Shown here: one piece after another, positions 9,992 through 19,284 of the stretch
Layout: each line of letters opens with the position of its first letter
Position numbering within the stretch: position 1 is the first letter of the stretch
Made by a program: the position numbers and the translations under genes
The notes under the pieces: generated by a model
Seen by the model: the letters and a program-made list of their open reading frames with translations, nothing else
Told to the model about the DNA's origin: nothing
Database searches by the model: none
Source of the DNA: Parvibaculaceae bacterium
GTDB taxonomy: Bacteria > Pseudomonadota > Alphaproteobacteria > Parvibaculales > Parvibaculaceae
DNA length: 64,000 bases
Direction: 5' to 3'
Assembly: GCA_019636015.1 (NCBI GenBank)
Contig: JAHBYJ010000001.1
Coordinates: 1,240,001-1,304,000 of the forward strand

Positions 9992-10013
9992 CCGGAAATC
10001 GGCGTATTTCCGG
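9992..10013 (+). terminator. Hairpin behind the lipoprotein gene
   Basis: CCGGAAAT (9992-9999) and ATTTCCGG (10006-10013) form a perfect 8-bp stem with a 6-nt loop, 11 bp after the stop. A T tract is missing. It probably ends the lipoprotein transcript before the gcv leader. Confidence 0.45.
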
Positions 10014-10077
10014 CCCTTCGGGGAGCCATCGCGTTTGACTCTGGCAGACCGAGCCATATTATCCCCTCTACACAGAT

Positions 10078-10281
10078 GAACTCTGCGGGAGAGACCGGAA
10101 CCCGGCCTTTTGGGGCCATATCCGGCGCCGAAGGAGCAACCGCCCCGGAAACTCTCAGGCAAAAGGACCGCAGGGGGATGAATCTCTGGAAAGCAGGCCG
10201 GAACCGAGTTTCCGGCCTCACCGAAGGGCGTAAGTGACGGGCTAGCCCGGCACGAAATCTCTCAGGTTTCAGCGACAGAGT
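10078..10281 (+). promoter_or_regulatory. Tandem glycine riboswitch upstream of gcvT
   Basis: Two consecutive aptamers fill the leader between the lipoprotein gene and gcvT. Aptamer I closes with CTGCGG (10083-10088) pairing CCGCAG (10168-10173). Inside it are the family signatures GGGAGAG, GCGCCGAAGGAGCAA and GGAAACTCTCAGGCAAAAGGA. A short linker leads to aptamer II, closed by CTCTG (10184-10188) with CAGAG (10276-10280) and containing CCGAAGGGCG and AAATCTCTCAGGTTTCAG. The sequence features and position match the known glycine riboswitch, which normally switches on glycine cleavage genes when glycine is high. It explains the 398-bp gap 9981-10378. Confidence 0.93.
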
Positions 10282-10292
10282 GGGGCGCCGCA

Positions 10293-10308
10293 GGCGGAGG
10301 AATCCGCC
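10293..10308 (+). promoter_or_regulatory. Hairpin between the riboswitch and gcvT (possible expression platform)
   Basis: GGCGGA (10293-10298) and TCCGCC (10303-10308) form a perfect stem with a GGAA loop, 12 nt after aptamer II and ~70 nt before the gcvT ATG. No T run follows it, so a classic intrinsic terminator is not evident. Control may act on translation or through alternative pairing. Confidence 0.4.
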
Positions 10309-10378
10309 GGGTGGCCGCCAACTCGATTCGTAAAGTTCCAATGGGCAAAGCCCTCGGAACGGAAACCTGGAAAGCCCG

Positions 10379-11518
10379 ATGACGGACAGCCCGACCGCGG
10401 AACCGCTCAAGACTACGCCGCTCCATGCGCTCCATATCGAGTTTGGTGCGAAGATGGTTCCCTTTGCGGGCTATGACATGCCGGTGCAATACCCGGCGGG
10501 CGTTCTCACCGAGCATCTCCACACGCGCGAGGCAGCCGGCCTTTTCGACGTGTCGCATATGGGCCAGGCTTTTCTGCAGGGGCCGGACCACGCCACCGTC
10601 TCCGCTGCCCTCGAGGCACTGGTGCCCGGCGATATCCGCGATCTCACGCTCGGCGCCATCCGCTACACGCTGCTGCTGAACGAGCAGGGCGGCATTCTCG
10701 ACGATCTGATGGTGACGCGCACGGCGAAGGACGGTGTGCTCTTTCTCGTGGTGAACGCTGCCTGCAAGGATGCGGATTTCGCCCATATCGAAAAGCATCT
10801 GCCTGCCGGCGTGACGCTTCAACGTCTACCCGAACGCGCGCTGATCGCGCTGCAGGGGCCGAAGGCGGCGGAGGTTTTCGCCCGGCTGGCACCGCAAGCC
10901 GCAGATCAGGCCTTCATGACCGGTGTGAATATGGACGTGGCTGGCATTCCCTGCATGGTGAGCCGCTCGGGCTATACCGGCGAAGATGGCTATGAGATTT
11001 CGATGCCGGAGGCAGAGGCCGTTTCGCTTACCAGGAAGTTGCTCGCGGAGCCGGAAGTGAAGCCCATCGGGCTCGGCGCACGCGACTCCCTCCGCCTCGA
11101 AGCCGGGCTTTGCCTTTATGGCCACGATATCGACGAGACGACGACGCCGGTCGAAGGTGCTCTCACCTGGACCATCGGCAAGCGCCGCAGAGAGGAAGCG
11201 AACTTCCCCGGGGCGAAGATCATTCTCGAGCAGATCGCGGGCGGCGCGGCGCGCAAACGCGTAGGCCTGCTGCCGGAGGGCAAGGCGCCCGCTCGCGAGG
11301 GCACGGAGATCACCGATGGCACGGGCCGCGTGATCGGAAATGTGACGAGCGGCGGCTACGGGCCGAGCGTCGGCGGGCCCATTGCGATGGGTTATGTCGA
11401 GGCGGCCTTCGCCAAGAATGACACGGCAGTCGAACTGATGGTGCGCGGAAAGGGGCGGCCGGCGAAAGTCGCCGCCATGCCCTTCGTGCAGAAGCGTTTT
11501 CACAAACCGGCGAAGTAG
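10379..11518 (+). CDS. gcvT: Glycine cleavage system T protein (aminomethyltransferase)
   Basis: 379 residues. It transfers the methylene group from the lipoyl-bound aminomethyl of H protein to tetrahydrofolate, releasing ammonia. Family features are the N-terminal [20 protein letters not shown], the folate-site region [21 protein letters not shown] and [15 protein letters not shown] 10379 follows GGAAAG. It is the first gene of the gcvT-H-PA-PB operon and sits directly behind the tandem glycine riboswitch. A 28-bp gap separates it from gcvH. Confidence 0.96.
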   Translation: MTDSPTAEPLKTTPLHALHIEFGAKMVPFAGYDMPVQYPAGVLTEHLHTREAAGLFDVSHMGQAFLQGPDHATVSAALEALVPGDIRDLTLGAIRYTLLLNEQGGILDDLMVTRTAKDGVLFLVVNAACKDADFAHIEKHLPAGVTLQRLPERALIALQGPKAAEVFARLAPQAADQAFMTGVNMDVAGIPCMVSRSGYTGEDGYEISMPEAEAVSLTRKLLAEPEVKPIGLGARDSLRLEAGLCLYGHDIDETTTPVEGALTWTIGKRRREEANFPGAKIILEQIAGGAARKRVGLLPEGKAPAREGTEITDGTGRVIGNVTSGGYGPSVGGPIAMGYVEAAFAKNDTAVELMVRGKGRPAKVAAMPFVQKRFHKPAK

Positions 11519-11546
11519 GGCCGGCAAAGAGGATCAGGGAAAAGTC

Positions 11547-11924
11547 ATGAGCGACATTCGTTTTACGGACCAGCATGAATGGGTGCGCGTCGATGCCGAC
11601 ATCGCGACCATCGGTATCACCGACTATGCACAGGAACAGTTGGGCGACGTCGTCTTCGTCGAACTGCCGGAAGTCGGCAAGGAGCTTGCCGCGGGCGACG
11701 AAGCGGCCGTTGTCGAAAGCGTGAAGGCGGCAAGCGAGGTCTACTCGCCGGTGAGCGGCGAAGTGGTCGATGTGAACGGCGAGATCGAGGCAACGCCTGC
11801 GGGTGTCAATGAAGATGCGATGGGCGATGGCTGGTTCGTGAAGCTCCGTCTCACCGATCCCTCCGAACTCGACAAGCTCATGGACGAAGCGGCCTATGCC
11901 GAATTCGTCGCCAGCCTCGAATAA
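11547..11924 (+). CDS. gcvH: Glycine cleavage system H protein
   Basis: 125 residues, the normal size for this lipoyl carrier. It shuttles the aminomethyl group from P protein to T protein. The lipoylated lysine is K60 in the conserved [19 protein letters not shown] loop. The N-terminus [12 protein letters not shown] and the [18 protein letters not shown] segment are also canonical. It lies 28 bp after gcvT and 36 bp before gcvPA in the riboswitch-controlled operon. Confidence 0.97.
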   Translation: MSDIRFTDQHEWVRVDADIATIGITDYAQEQLGDVVFVELPEVGKELAAGDEAAVVESVKAASEVYSPVSGEVVDVNGEIEATPAGVNEDAMGDGWFVKLRLTDPSELDKLMDEAAYAEFVASLE

Positions 11925-11960
11925 CCGGTAAATGCCGACAGGCGAAAGGACAACAGCAAC

Positions 11961-13307
11961 ATGCGTTATCTGCCTCTGACCGAAACCGACCGGCGCGAGA
12001 TGCTGGGTGTCATCGGCGTAAAAAGCGTCGACGACCTTTTCCGCGACGTGCCTGAGAGCGCATGGCGCGACGGGCTCGTCGATCTGCCGCGCCGAAAGGG
12101 CGAACTGGAGGTGGAGCGCATTCTCGGCCGCATGGCGGGGAAGAACGTCGCCGCCGGCTCCGTGCCCTTCTTCGTGGGCGCCGGCGCCTATCGCCACCAT
12201 GTTCCTGCCTCGGTCGATCACCTGATCCAGCGTTCGGAATTCCTCACCTCCTACACGCCCTATCAGCCGGAGATCACGCAAGGTACGCTGCAATATCTCT
12301 TCGAGTTCCAGACCATGGTGGCGATGATCACCGGCATGGATGTGGCAAACGCCTCCATGTATGACGGCTCGACGGGCTGCGGCGAGGCGGTGCTCATGGC
12401 GCATCGCGTGACGAAGCGGCGCAAGGCGGTGCTGTCCGGCTCGCTTCATCCGCAATATGCCGAAGTGGTGAAGAACCTTTCGGACTTCGCCGACTACGAA
12501 CTCGAGATCATGCCGCCCGCGCTGCCGGGCAAGGCCGAGGACATCGCATCGCGCATCTGCGACAAGACGAGCTGCGTCGTCATCCAGACGCCGGACTTCT
12601 TCGGCGAGCTGCACGACCTGCGTGCCATCGCCGAAGCGGCTCATGCAAAGGGCGCGCTGCTGATCGCCGTGGTGCCGGAAATCTTGTCGCTCGGCGCCGT
12701 CACGCCGCCCGGTGAGATGGGCGCCGACATTGTGGTGGGCGAGGGCCAGTCGATTGGCAACGGCCTCAATTTCGGGGGCCCCTATGTGGGCCTATTCGCC
12801 ACGCGCGAAAAATATGTCCGCCAGATGCCAGGCCGCCTCTGCGGTGAGACGGTGGATGCAGACGGCAATCGCGGTTTCGTGCTCACGCTCTCGACGCGCG
12901 AACAGCACATCCGCCGCGAGAAGGCGACCTCGAATATCTGCACCAATTCCGGTCTCTGCTGTCTTGCCTTCACGATCCACATGTCGCTCCTGGGTGAAGA
13001 AGGCTACAAGCGCCTTGCGCGCATCAATCATGCGGCGGCCTCGAACCTTGCAGACAGGCTCGCCAAAGTGCCGGGCGTCGAAATCCTCAATCGAAACTTC
13101 TTCAACGAGTTCACGCTCCGCACGCCGAAGCCGGCTGTGGAAGTCGTGGACGCGCTGGCCGACAAGGGCGTGATCGGAGGCGTGCGCGCCTCGCGGCTGC
13201 TGCCGGGGGTGAAGGAGGTGGAGGATCTGCTGATCGTTGCCTCGACCGAGATCAACACGGAAGAAGACCGCGCCGCCTATGAAGCCGCGCTGAGGGAGGT
13301 GCTTTGA
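11961..13307 (+). CDS. gcvPA: Glycine dehydrogenase (decarboxylating) subunit 1
   Basis: 448 residues, the N-terminal half of a two-gene P protein. It forms a heterotetramer with GcvPB and decarboxylates glycine. Recognisable segments are [56 protein letters not shown] and [13 protein letters not shown]. The stop overlaps the gcvPB ATG by one base (TGATG at 13305-13309), consistent with coupled synthesis of both subunits. This split form is usual for many alphaproteobacteria and Gram-positives. Confidence 0.96.
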   Translation: MRYLPLTETDRREMLGVIGVKSVDDLFRDVPESAWRDGLVDLPRRKGELEVERILGRMAGKNVAAGSVPFFVGAGAYRHHVPASVDHLIQRSEFLTSYTPYQPEITQGTLQYLFEFQTMVAMITGMDVANASMYDGSTGCGEAVLMAHRVTKRRKAVLSGSLHPQYAEVVKNLSDFADYELEIMPPALPGKAEDIASRICDKTSCVVIQTPDFFGELHDLRAIAEAAHAKGALLIAVVPEILSLGAVTPPGEMGADIVVGEGQSIGNGLNFGGPYVGLFATREKYVRQMPGRLCGETVDADGNRGFVLTLSTREQHIRREKATSNICTNSGLCCLAFTIHMSLLGEEGYKRLARINHAAASNLADRLAKVPGVEILNRNFFNEFTLRTPKPAVEVVDALADKGVIGGVRASRLLPGVKEVEDLLIVASTEINTEEDRAAYEAALREVL

Positions 13308-14890
13308 TGTCCGGCATGAACAGGCAAGGCCGCCCGACCTCCATCGCGAATACCGCGCATGGCGGCACGCATAATACCTTCACCGGCAACAAGGCGCTCG
13401 AACTTGAAGAGGCACTGCTCTTCGAGATCGACAACCCGGGCGCCTGCGGCGTCGATCTGGACGAGCCGGAGGGTTATACCTCGCGCCTCGGCAATCTTGC
13501 GCGGCAAGGCCGTATCGGCCTGCCCAGCGTATCGGAGCCGGAAGTGGTGCGCCATTTCGTGCGGCTCTCGTCGAAGAACTATTCGATCGACGCGGGCCTT
13601 TATCCGCTCGGCTCCTGCACCATGAAGCACAATCCGCGCCTCAACGAGAAGATGGCGCGGCTGCCGGGCTTCGGCGACGTGCATCCGCTGCAGCCGCAGA
13701 AGACGGTGCAGGGCGCGCTCGAACTCATGTATGAGCTCGGCCATTGGCTGAAGGAACTGACGGGCATGCCCGGCGTCACGCTTTCGCCGAAGGCGGGCGC
13801 GCATGGCGAGCTCTGCGGCATGATGGCGATCCGCGCTGCGCTCATTGCGCGTGGTGAGGACGAGAGCCGTTCGCGCGTGCTGGTGCCGGAATCGGCCCAT
13901 GGCACAAACCCGGCGACGGCGGCCCTTCTCGGCTACAAGGTGGATGCCATCCCGGCAAATGCCGAAGGCCGCGTCGATCTCGAAGCCTTCAAGGCGAAGC
14001 TCGGGCCGGATGTTGCGGCGATCATGCTGACAAATCCGAACACCTGTGGCCTCTTCGAGCGCGACATCGTGGAAATCGCTAGGGCGGTGCATGAAGCGGG
14101 CGCCTATTTCTACTGCGACGGCGCGAACTTCAATGCGATCGTGGGACGTGTCCGGCCGGGCGATCTCGGCATCGACGCAATGCATATCAATCTCCACAAG
14201 ACCTTCTCGACGCCGCATGGCGGCGGCGGCCCAGGTGCGGGCCCGGTGGTCTTCTCCGAGGCGCTCGCGCCCTTCGCGCCGCTGCCCTATGTGGTGAAGG
14301 AGAAGGATGGCAGCTTCCGCCTCGTCGAGTCGGAAGCGGATGCAAAGGCCGACGGCACGACACCCTTCGGCCGCATGACCGCCTTTCACGGCCAGATGGG
14401 GATGTTCACACGCGCTCTCTCCTACATGCTGAGCCATGGGAGCGACGGGCTGCGTCAGGTGGCGGAAGATTCCGTGCTCAATGCCAATTACGTGCTCGCC
14501 TCGCTGAAGGACGACCTCTCGCCGTCCTTCGAGGGGCCCTGCATGCATGAGGCTCTGTTCGATGACCGCTTCCTGAAGGGCACGGGCGTCGAGACGCTCG
14601 ACTTCGCCAAGGCGATGATCGATGAGGGCTATCATCCGATGACCATGTATTTCCCGCTGGTCGTCCATGGCGCGCTGCTTATTGAGCCGACGGAAACGGA
14701 ATCGAAGCAGTCGGTCGATCTTTTCATCGCGACGCTGAAGGATCTCGCCCGCGCGGCAAAATCGAACGACAAGGCCCGCTTCACCGGCGCGCCCCATATG
14801 GCGCCGCGACGCCGCCTGGATGAAACGGCTGCGGCCCGCAAGCCCGTGCTGAAGTGGTCGCCGCCCGCTCCTGCGCAGGCTGCGGAGTAA
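13307..14890 (+). CDS. gcvPB: Glycine dehydrogenase (decarboxylating) subunit 2
   Basis: 527 residues, the PLP-binding half of the split P protein. The cofactor lysine lies in NLHKTFSTPHGGGGPGAGP (about 14188-14245). YPLGSCTMKHNPRLNEK and ESAHGTNPATAA are further signatures. ATG 13307 has an AGGGAGGT ribosome-binding site upstream and overlaps the gcvPA stop by one base; an in-frame TTG at 13304 is unlikely. The C-terminal ~25 residues are proline- and alanine-rich. Its own stop overlaps the ATG of the next gene. Confidence 0.96.
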   Translation: MSGMNRQGRPTSIANTAHGGTHNTFTGNKALELEEALLFEIDNPGACGVDLDEPEGYTSRLGNLARQGRIGLPSVSEPEVVRHFVRLSSKNYSIDAGLYPLGSCTMKHNPRLNEKMARLPGFGDVHPLQPQKTVQGALELMYELGHWLKELTGMPGVTLSPKAGAHGELCGMMAIRAALIARGEDESRSRVLVPESAHGTNPATAALLGYKVDAIPANAEGRVDLEAFKAKLGPDVAAIMLTNPNTCGLFERDIVEIARAVHEAGAYFYCDGANFNAIVGRVRPGDLGIDAMHINLHKTFSTPHGGGGPGAGPVVFSEALAPFAPLPYVVKEKDGSFRLVESEADAKADGTTPFGRMTAFHGQMGMFTRALSYMLSHGSDGLRQVAEDSVLNANYVLASLKDDLSPSFEGPCMHEALFDDRFLKGTGVETLDFAKAMIDEGYHPMTMYFPLVVHGALLIEPTETESKQSVDLFIATLKDLARAAKSNDKARFTGAPHMAPRRRLDETAAARKPVLKWSPPAPAQAAE

Positions 14891-15444
14891 TGGGCGAGGC
14901 GCGGTTCCTCTCGCTGGCGCTTGCCAATGAGAGGAACCGGGCAATCCTCACGCGTCTGCCCGAACTCGGCCTTGGAGATTGCTGGCTTGTTTCGGGCTCG
15001 CTGTTCCAGTCCGTTTGGAACGGGCTCACAGGCCGCGGCCCTGTATATGGCATCAAGGATTACGACATCTTCTATTTCGATCCAGACATGAGCTGGGAAT
15101 CGGAGGACCGCGCCATTGCGCAGGCGCATGACCTCTTTTCGCCGCTCGGGCTTGAGGTTGAATTGCGCAATCAGGCCCGCGTTCATCTCTGGTATGAGAA
15201 AAAATTCGGCAGAGCGTATCCGCCGCTCCGTTCATCTTGCGAGGGTATCGACCGCTTTCTTGCGCCGGCCTGCATGGTCGGCATTGCCCCCGATATGAGC
15301 GTCTATGCACCCCATGGTTTCGACGACATCGAGACCATGACCATCCGCCCCAACCGCGCGCCGAATTTCAGCGCGGAGCGCTACGTCAAAAAAGCGGCGC
15401 GTTGGAAGGCCATGTGGCCGGAGCTGACGGTGATGCCGGCCTAG
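14890..15444 (+). CDS. Nucleotidyltransferase-like family protein (DUF925 type)
   Basis: 184 residues. The GSLFQSVWNGLTGRG segment followed by the acidic pattern KDYDIFYFDPDMSWESED matches the NTP_transf_6/DUF925 family (PF06042), which has a nucleotidyltransferase fold but no established substrate. The acidic residues needed for metal binding are present. The ATG at 14890 shares a base with the gcvPB stop (TAATG), so translation is coupled to the glycine cleavage operon, though I know of no functional link. It converges with the next gene and overlaps its 3' end by 4 bp. Confidence 0.8.
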   Translation: MGEARFLSLALANERNRAILTRLPELGLGDCWLVSGSLFQSVWNGLTGRGPVYGIKDYDIFYFDPDMSWESEDRAIAQAHDLFSPLGLEVELRNQARVHLWYEKKFGRAYPPLRSSCEGIDRFLAPACMVGIAPDMSVYAPHGFDDIETMTIRPNRAPNFSAERYVKKAARWKAMWPELTVMPA

Positions 15445-16220
15445 GCCGCCAGCCGCTCGCGCAGGAAGGAAATGACGCGCTTTGCTGCTTCCTTCGTCGG
15501 TTCGCCCTCGCGGTCGATGAGATCGACCGTGAGCACGCTGTGAGGCCTTGGCGCAGGCGAGTCCGGATTGGCCGTATCGTCGTCGAGTTCGATTCCCTCG
15601 AAACCATCGCCGAGTTCGCGCCTGAGGGATGCAAATTTCTCCGGCGGGCACATCGGGTCGCCCTTGAAACGGAGCCCCAGCACCTTGTCGCCCTTCGCGC
15701 AGCGGGCCTTCACACAGGCTAGCTCCTCCGGCGAGACATGAAGCGCCGCCCGTCGCGCGGCGCCGGCAGGGAAGGGCATGGAAGGTTGCGACAGGACCGG
15801 TGCCATGAGCGCTGGCTCCATCATCATCGACAGGGCGAAATTGCCGGAGAAGCACATGCCGATGGCCCCGACTCCCTTGCCGCCCGCTTCCTCATGGGCA
15901 TGGCGCGCAAGCGCCCGAAGCCAGCCGGTAACGGGGCTCGAGTGGTTAGAGGCAAGGATGTGGAATTCGCGGCGGATGCAGAGCTGGGCGATGGATTTTG
16001 CCACATAGAGCGGCGTCAGGGGCCGTCCGGCCTCGCCAAGGAGAAGGGGCATGTGAACCCGGAAACCGGCATCCGCCACCCAGTCCGCGAAACGGATCAC
16101 CTCCGGAGTGATGCCCGGTATCTCATGGATCACGATCATGGCAGGCCCGCTGCCGCGGATATAGACGGGCTTCGTCTCGCCTTCATGCGTGAAGGACGTC
16201 GCCTGATATCGCTCCAGCAT
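15441..16220 (-). CDS. Dienelactone hydrolase family protein
   Basis: About 259 residues with an alpha/beta-hydrolase fold. The nucleophile elbow is GMCFSGN, with cysteine as nucleophile as in dienelactone hydrolases. The Asp in FKGDPMCPPEKF and the His in RPHSVLT are placed to complete a C-D-H triad. The VIHEIPGITPEV segment corresponds to the oxyanion-side motif. Substrates of this family range from dienelactones to other esters, and the target here is unknown. ATG 16220 has GGGGGAG upstream; the frame remains open to 16268. Confidence 0.87.
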   Translation of the reverse strand: MLERYQATSFTHEGETKPVYIRGSGPAMIVIHEIPGITPEVIRFADWVADAGFRVHMPLLLGEAGRPLTPLYVAKSIAQLCIRREFHILASNHSSPVTGWLRALARHAHEEAGGKGVGAIGMCFSGNFALSMMMEPALMAPVLSQPSMPFPAGAARRAALHVSPEELACVKARCAKGDKVLGLRFKGDPMCPPEKFASLRRELGDGFEGIELDDDTANPDSPAPRPHSVLTVDLIDREGEPTKEAAKRVISFLRERLAA

Positions 16221-16280
16221 GGTTCGCTCCCCCTTTGCCCCGGTCATTGAAGCGGAGACGGCCGGCAAAAGGCAAACAAA

Positions 16281-16310
16281 AACCCGCCCGGGCTTTCGCC
16301 GGGGCGGGTT
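16281..16310 (-). terminator. Rho-independent terminator of the F0 ATP synthase operon
   Basis: AACCCGCCC (16281-16289) and GGGCGGGTT (16302-16310) form a 9-bp stem. Read on the minus strand, the stem is followed by TTTTTGTTTG, 28 bp after the atpF stop. It also separates the operon from the dienelactone hydrolase gene downstream. Confidence 0.85.
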
Positions 16311-16337
16311 TGGTCGAACCCAAAGGTCCTTGTCGTA

Positions 16338-16823
16338 TCAGTGAAGCTTTGCCTCGAGATCGGCGATCGACTTCTCGATCAGCTTTGCATCGGCGCCTGC
16401 ATCGACCTTCTCGGCGATGACGCGCTGTGCCGCGCCGATGGCAACCTCGGCCGCGACCGAACGGACATCGTTGAGCGCCTGGGCTTCGGCCTGGGCGATC
16501 TTGTCCTCGGCGATCTTCGTGCGGCGGGCGACCTGCGCTTCCATGTTCGCGCGGGTCTCCTTGGCGAGATTCTCGGCTTCGGACTTCGCCTGGGCGACGA
16601 TGTCCTCGGCTTCCTTCATCGCTTCACGCTGCTTGCGCTGATAGGAGGCGAGAAGCTGCTGCGCTTCCTCGCGAAGGCGGCGCGCCTCGTCGAGCTCCGC
16701 CGCGATGTCCGCCGCGCGCTTGTCGAGCGTGGCTGCCACGGTGCGGTGAACCTTGAAATAGGCAAGGATGCCGAAGAAGGCGAGGAGGCAGAGAAAGATC
16801 CAGAATTCAGCAGAGGCGAACAT
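16338..16823 (-). CDS. atpF: F0F1 ATP synthase subunit b
   Basis: 161 residues. One N-terminal membrane helix (residues 5-24, FWIFLCLLAFFGILAYFKVH) is followed by a long charged alpha-helical stalk rich in E, A, K and Q. This is the peripheral stator that joins F0 to F1. It is the last gene of the F0 operon and directly follows the b' gene by 17 bp. A second related stalk gene upstream means the stator is a b/b' heterodimer, as in photosynthetic and many other alphaproteobacteria. Confidence 0.95.
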   Translation of the reverse strand: MFASAEFWIFLCLLAFFGILAYFKVHRTVAATLDKRAADIAAELDEARRLREEAQQLLASYQRKQREAMKEAEDIVAQAKSEAENLAKETRANMEAQVARRTKIAEDKIAQAEAQALNDVRSVAAEVAIGAAQRVIAEKVDAGADAKLIEKSIADLEAKLH

Positions 16824-16840
16824 GTGTCTCTCTCCTTCGC

Positions 16841-17401
16841 TCAGGCGAGTTCGCGGTCGACGGCGCGTTCGGCTGCGCCACGATCGTTATCGCCGAGAAG
16901 CCGGCCGACAATGGCTTCTGCCACATCGACGGCCACCGTGCGGACATTCTGCAGGGCGGAATCACGCGTCGCCGCGATCTTCTTTTCCGCATCGGCGATC
17001 TTTTCGGCGAGCCGGGCCTCGATCTCAAGGCGCTGGCGCTCCGTCTCGTCCTTCAGGCGGTCCCGCGTCTCCTGCGCGATGCCCTGGGCCTTGGCGCGGG
17101 CTTCGGCGAGGGCCTTTTCATAGGCTTCGATCGCCTCGTCCGTCTGCCGCTTGAACTGGGCGGCCTGGTCGAGGTCGTCCGCGATGCGGTCCCGGCGCTC
17201 TTCAAGCACGGTGGCGATGCGAGGCAGAGCCACGCGCGACATCAGCAGGTAAAGAGCAACGAAGCTCAGAACCAGCCAGACGATCTGGGATTCGAAGGTG
17301 GCGGAATCGAAAGGCGGAAAGCTGCTCGAATGAGCGTCGGCTGGAACTTCCGTTCCGGTCGTCAGCTCGCCCGCTTCCTGCGCCATGGCTTCGTCGATCA
17401 T
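16841..17401 (-). CDS. atpG: F0F1 ATP synthase subunit b' (second b-type stator subunit)
   Basis: 186 residues. A ~38-residue N-terminal extension leads to one membrane helix (QIVWLVLSFVALYLLMSRVALPRI) and a long coiled-coil-like stalk (ERRDRIADDLDQAAQFKRQ and onward). It pairs with subunit b to form the stator. The gene symbol for b' varies (atpG, atpF2 or atpX). It lies between atpE and atpF, which is the standard order in alphaproteobacterial F0 operons. Confidence 0.93.
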   Translation of the reverse strand: MIDEAMAQEAGELTTGTEVPADAHSSSFPPFDSATFESQIVWLVLSFVALYLLMSRVALPRIATVLEERRDRIADDLDQAAQFKRQTDEAIEAYEKALAEARAKAQGIAQETRDRLKDETERQRLEIEARLAEKIADAEKKIAATRDSALQNVRTVAVDVAEAIVGRLLGDNDRGAAERAVDRELA

Positions 17402-17478
17402 TTGAAACTCCGGTCGGTCTGGCGGCCTGCCGCCGGCTGCCCCTTAAAGGAACAGCCGGCCGGCCGAACCGCGATGGA

Positions 17479-17703
17479 TCAGACGAAGAGCAGGATCAGC
17501 GCGACGAGCAGCGAGAAGATGCCGAGCGCTTCCGTCACGGCGAAGCCGAAGATGAGACGGGCGAACTGGCCGTCGGCGGCCGAGGGGTTGCGAAGGGCGC
17601 CGGCGAGATAGTTGCCGAAAATGTTGCCCACGCCGATGGCCGCGCCACCCATGCCGAGACAGGCGATACCGGCGCCGATGAACTTTGCTGCTTCTGCTTC
17701 CAT
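17479..17703 (-). CDS. atpE: F0F1 ATP synthase subunit c
   Basis: 74 residues with two membrane helices joined by the polar loop RNPSAADGQ. The ion-binding carboxylate is E58 in [20 protein letters not shown]. The first helix carries the glycine-rich [14 protein letters not shown] repeat needed for tight ring packing. ATG 17703 gives the normal length and start ([12 protein letters not shown]). The frame is open to 17760, but the extra 19 residues are not family-like. The ring of c subunits turns proton flow into rotation. Confidence 0.97.
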   Translation of the reverse strand: MEAEAAKFIGAGIACLGMGGAAIGVGNIFGNYLAGALRNPSAADGQFARLIFGFAVTEALGIFSLLVALILLFV

Positions 17704-17798
17704 GATCAGGTGCTCCTGTTGGGTCGTTTGGAAGGTTAGGGAACGGCCGAGGAGCCGCAACCATTTCGTTGTTTGACTTGGCGCCCCGCGCCCGCGCC

Positions 17799-18578
17799 TC
17801 AGTGGCCCGGATGCAGTGCGTCGTGAAGATACATGCAGGTCAGAATGGTGAAGACATAGGCCTGAAGCGCCGCCACGAGAAACTCGAGCGCCGTCAGCGC
17901 GACGATCATGAAGAGCGGCAGGATCATGCCGACAAAGCCGACCGCGCCCATGGCCATGAAGGTCAGGACGAAACCCGCGAACACCTTCAGCATGATGTGT
18001 CCCGCCAGCATGTTGGCGAAAAGACGAACCGAATGGCTGATGGGGCGGGAGAAATAGGAGATCACCTCGATGGCGACGACGAGCGGCAGAAGCGCGAGGG
18101 GCACGCCGCTCGGCACGAAGACCTTGAGGAAGCGCGGCCCATGCAGCACGAAACCCGTCAGCGTGACGCCGATGAAGACGGTGATCGCCAGCGCGAAGGT
18201 AACGACGATATGGCTCGTTACGGTGAAGGCGATGGGCAGCATCCCGATCATGTTCGCGAAGAAGATGAACATGAAGAGCGAGAAGATGAAGGGGAAGAAG
18301 CGCATCGCGTCATGGCCGGCATTCTCGCGCACCATGTCGGCGATGAAGGTATAGAAGCCCTCGACCACGGACTGCATCCGCCCCGGCACCATCGAGCCCT
18401 TGCCCATGCCGAGCATGGTGAAAAGCGTGATCGCCACGACCGTCACCACCATCCAGAGGCTGGCATTGGTGAAGGAGGCGTCGAGGCCGCCGATATTGAG
18501 GGGGATAAGGGGCTGCACAACGAACTGGTGCAGGGGGTCGACGGGAAAACCGCCAGCTTGTTCGGCGCCTGTTGCCAC
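17799..18578 (-). CDS. atpB: F0F1 ATP synthase subunit a
   Basis: 259 residues with about five to six membrane helices. It forms the proton half-channels next to the c ring. The essential arginine lies in [23 protein letters not shown], and the last helices contain [24 protein letters not shown]. The N-terminus ([25 protein letters not shown]) is typical of the alphaproteobacterial form. It follows atpI by 15 bp. Confidence 0.97.
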   Translation of the reverse strand: MATGAEQAGGFPVDPLHQFVVQPLIPLNIGGLDASFTNASLWMVVTVVAITLFTMLGMGKGSMVPGRMQSVVEGFYTFIADMVRENAGHDAMRFFPFIFSLFMFIFFANMIGMLPIAFTVTSHIVVTFALAITVFIGVTLTGFVLHGPRFLKVFVPSGVPLALLPLVVAIEVISYFSRPISHSVRLFANMLAGHIMLKVFAGFVLTFMAMGAVGFVGMILPLFMIVALTALEFLVAALQAYVFTILTCMYLHDALHPGH

Positions 18579-18593
18579 GGTATTGCCTCAGCC

Positions 18594-19016
18594 TCAGTTC
18601 TTGTCGCCGGATATATCGCCGGCTGTTGCGTCGCCGGGCGCTTGCCCGGTTTGATCCTTTGCCGTGCCGCTCGTCGCATTCATCGCTTGCGTCGAGCGAA
18701 GCACGTTTTTCACGCCCGCCACCGTTCCAAGCCCGGTGAAGATCACCAGGAAGATCGGCAGCGTGCCGATGAGCCAGTCCACGAACCAGCCGAGACCGGC
18801 TCCGAGCAGCACTCCGGCCACGAGTTCCGAGGAAAGCCGCATGGCGACCCCCATATCGGACATCTTGCCCGTCGGCGCCGGCCTCGTGCTGCCCGCCCGG
18901 ATATCTTTCCGGGCCGCGCGCGCGGCCGCGATGCGGCTGTCCAGGAGATCGAGTTCTCTCTTCTGGGCGGCCTTCTCGCCATCCGTGGGAGTGCCGGCGT
19001 CCTCGTTCCGTTTCAC
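18594..19016 (-). CDS. atpI: ATP synthase protein I (AtpI)
   Basis: 140 residues. The basic N-terminal ~60 residues precede two membrane helices (LVAGVLLGAGLGWFVDWLIG and TLPIFLVIFTGLGTVAGVKNVL), and the C-terminal ~30 residues are polar and low in complexity. AtpI-type proteins are poorly conserved and help c-ring assembly or magnesium supply. It is the first gene of the F0 operon, with a good sigma-70-like promoter ~60 bp upstream. Confidence 0.88.
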   Translation of the reverse strand: MKRNEDAGTPTDGEKAAQKRELDLLDSRIAAARAARKDIRAGSTRPAPTGKMSDMGVAMRLSSELVAGVLLGAGLGWFVDWLIGTLPIFLVIFTGLGTVAGVKNVLRSTQAMNATSGTAKDQTGQAPGDATAGDISGDKN

Positions 19017-19077
19017 AGCGAAGCCCTGCCGTCAGACATGCTTTTTCGGAGCCCCGCCCCGGACCGAAACCGCGCGC

Positions 19078-19106
19078 ACCCTACTGTCAGGGTCATACGC
19101 TGTCAA
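19078..19106 (-). promoter_or_regulatory. Probable promoter of the F0 ATP synthase operon
   Basis: On the minus strand a perfect -35 hexamer TTGACA (complement of 19101-19106) is followed, after exactly 17 nt, by TAGGGT (complement of 19078-19083), about 60 bp before the atpI ATG. The -10 is weak, but the spacing is ideal. The rest of 19017-19230 shows only an AT-rich tract around 19120-19150. Confidence 0.5.
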
Positions 19107-19230
19107 GGACCGCAGACAGGGGTTTAAGTCATTGAAATAAAAACCTTTTCGAGCACCTTTCGCGCCTGCGTCATTCGGCCTCGCCGGGAGCGCTTCGCGA
19201 GTCTCATCTACTCGTCCGGAGACACATGAA

Positions 19231-19256
19231 AAAGGCCCCCGGAGACGGAGGCCTTT
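19231..19256 (-). terminator. Rho-independent terminator after smc
   Basis: AAAGGCC (19231-19237) pairs with GGCCTTT (19250-19256), with an inner CCG/CGG stem around a GAGA loop. On the minus strand the hairpin is followed by TTTTTCATG and starts 28 bp after the smc stop. Confidence 0.8.
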
Positions 19257-19284
19257 CCCTTGCGTCAGATGACTGGAAGTGCCC

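Noticed and set aside
17769..19127. Long plus-strand frame across atpB and atpI
   Set aside because: His/Arg/Glu-rich shadow translation; the minus strand gives canonical F0 subunits.
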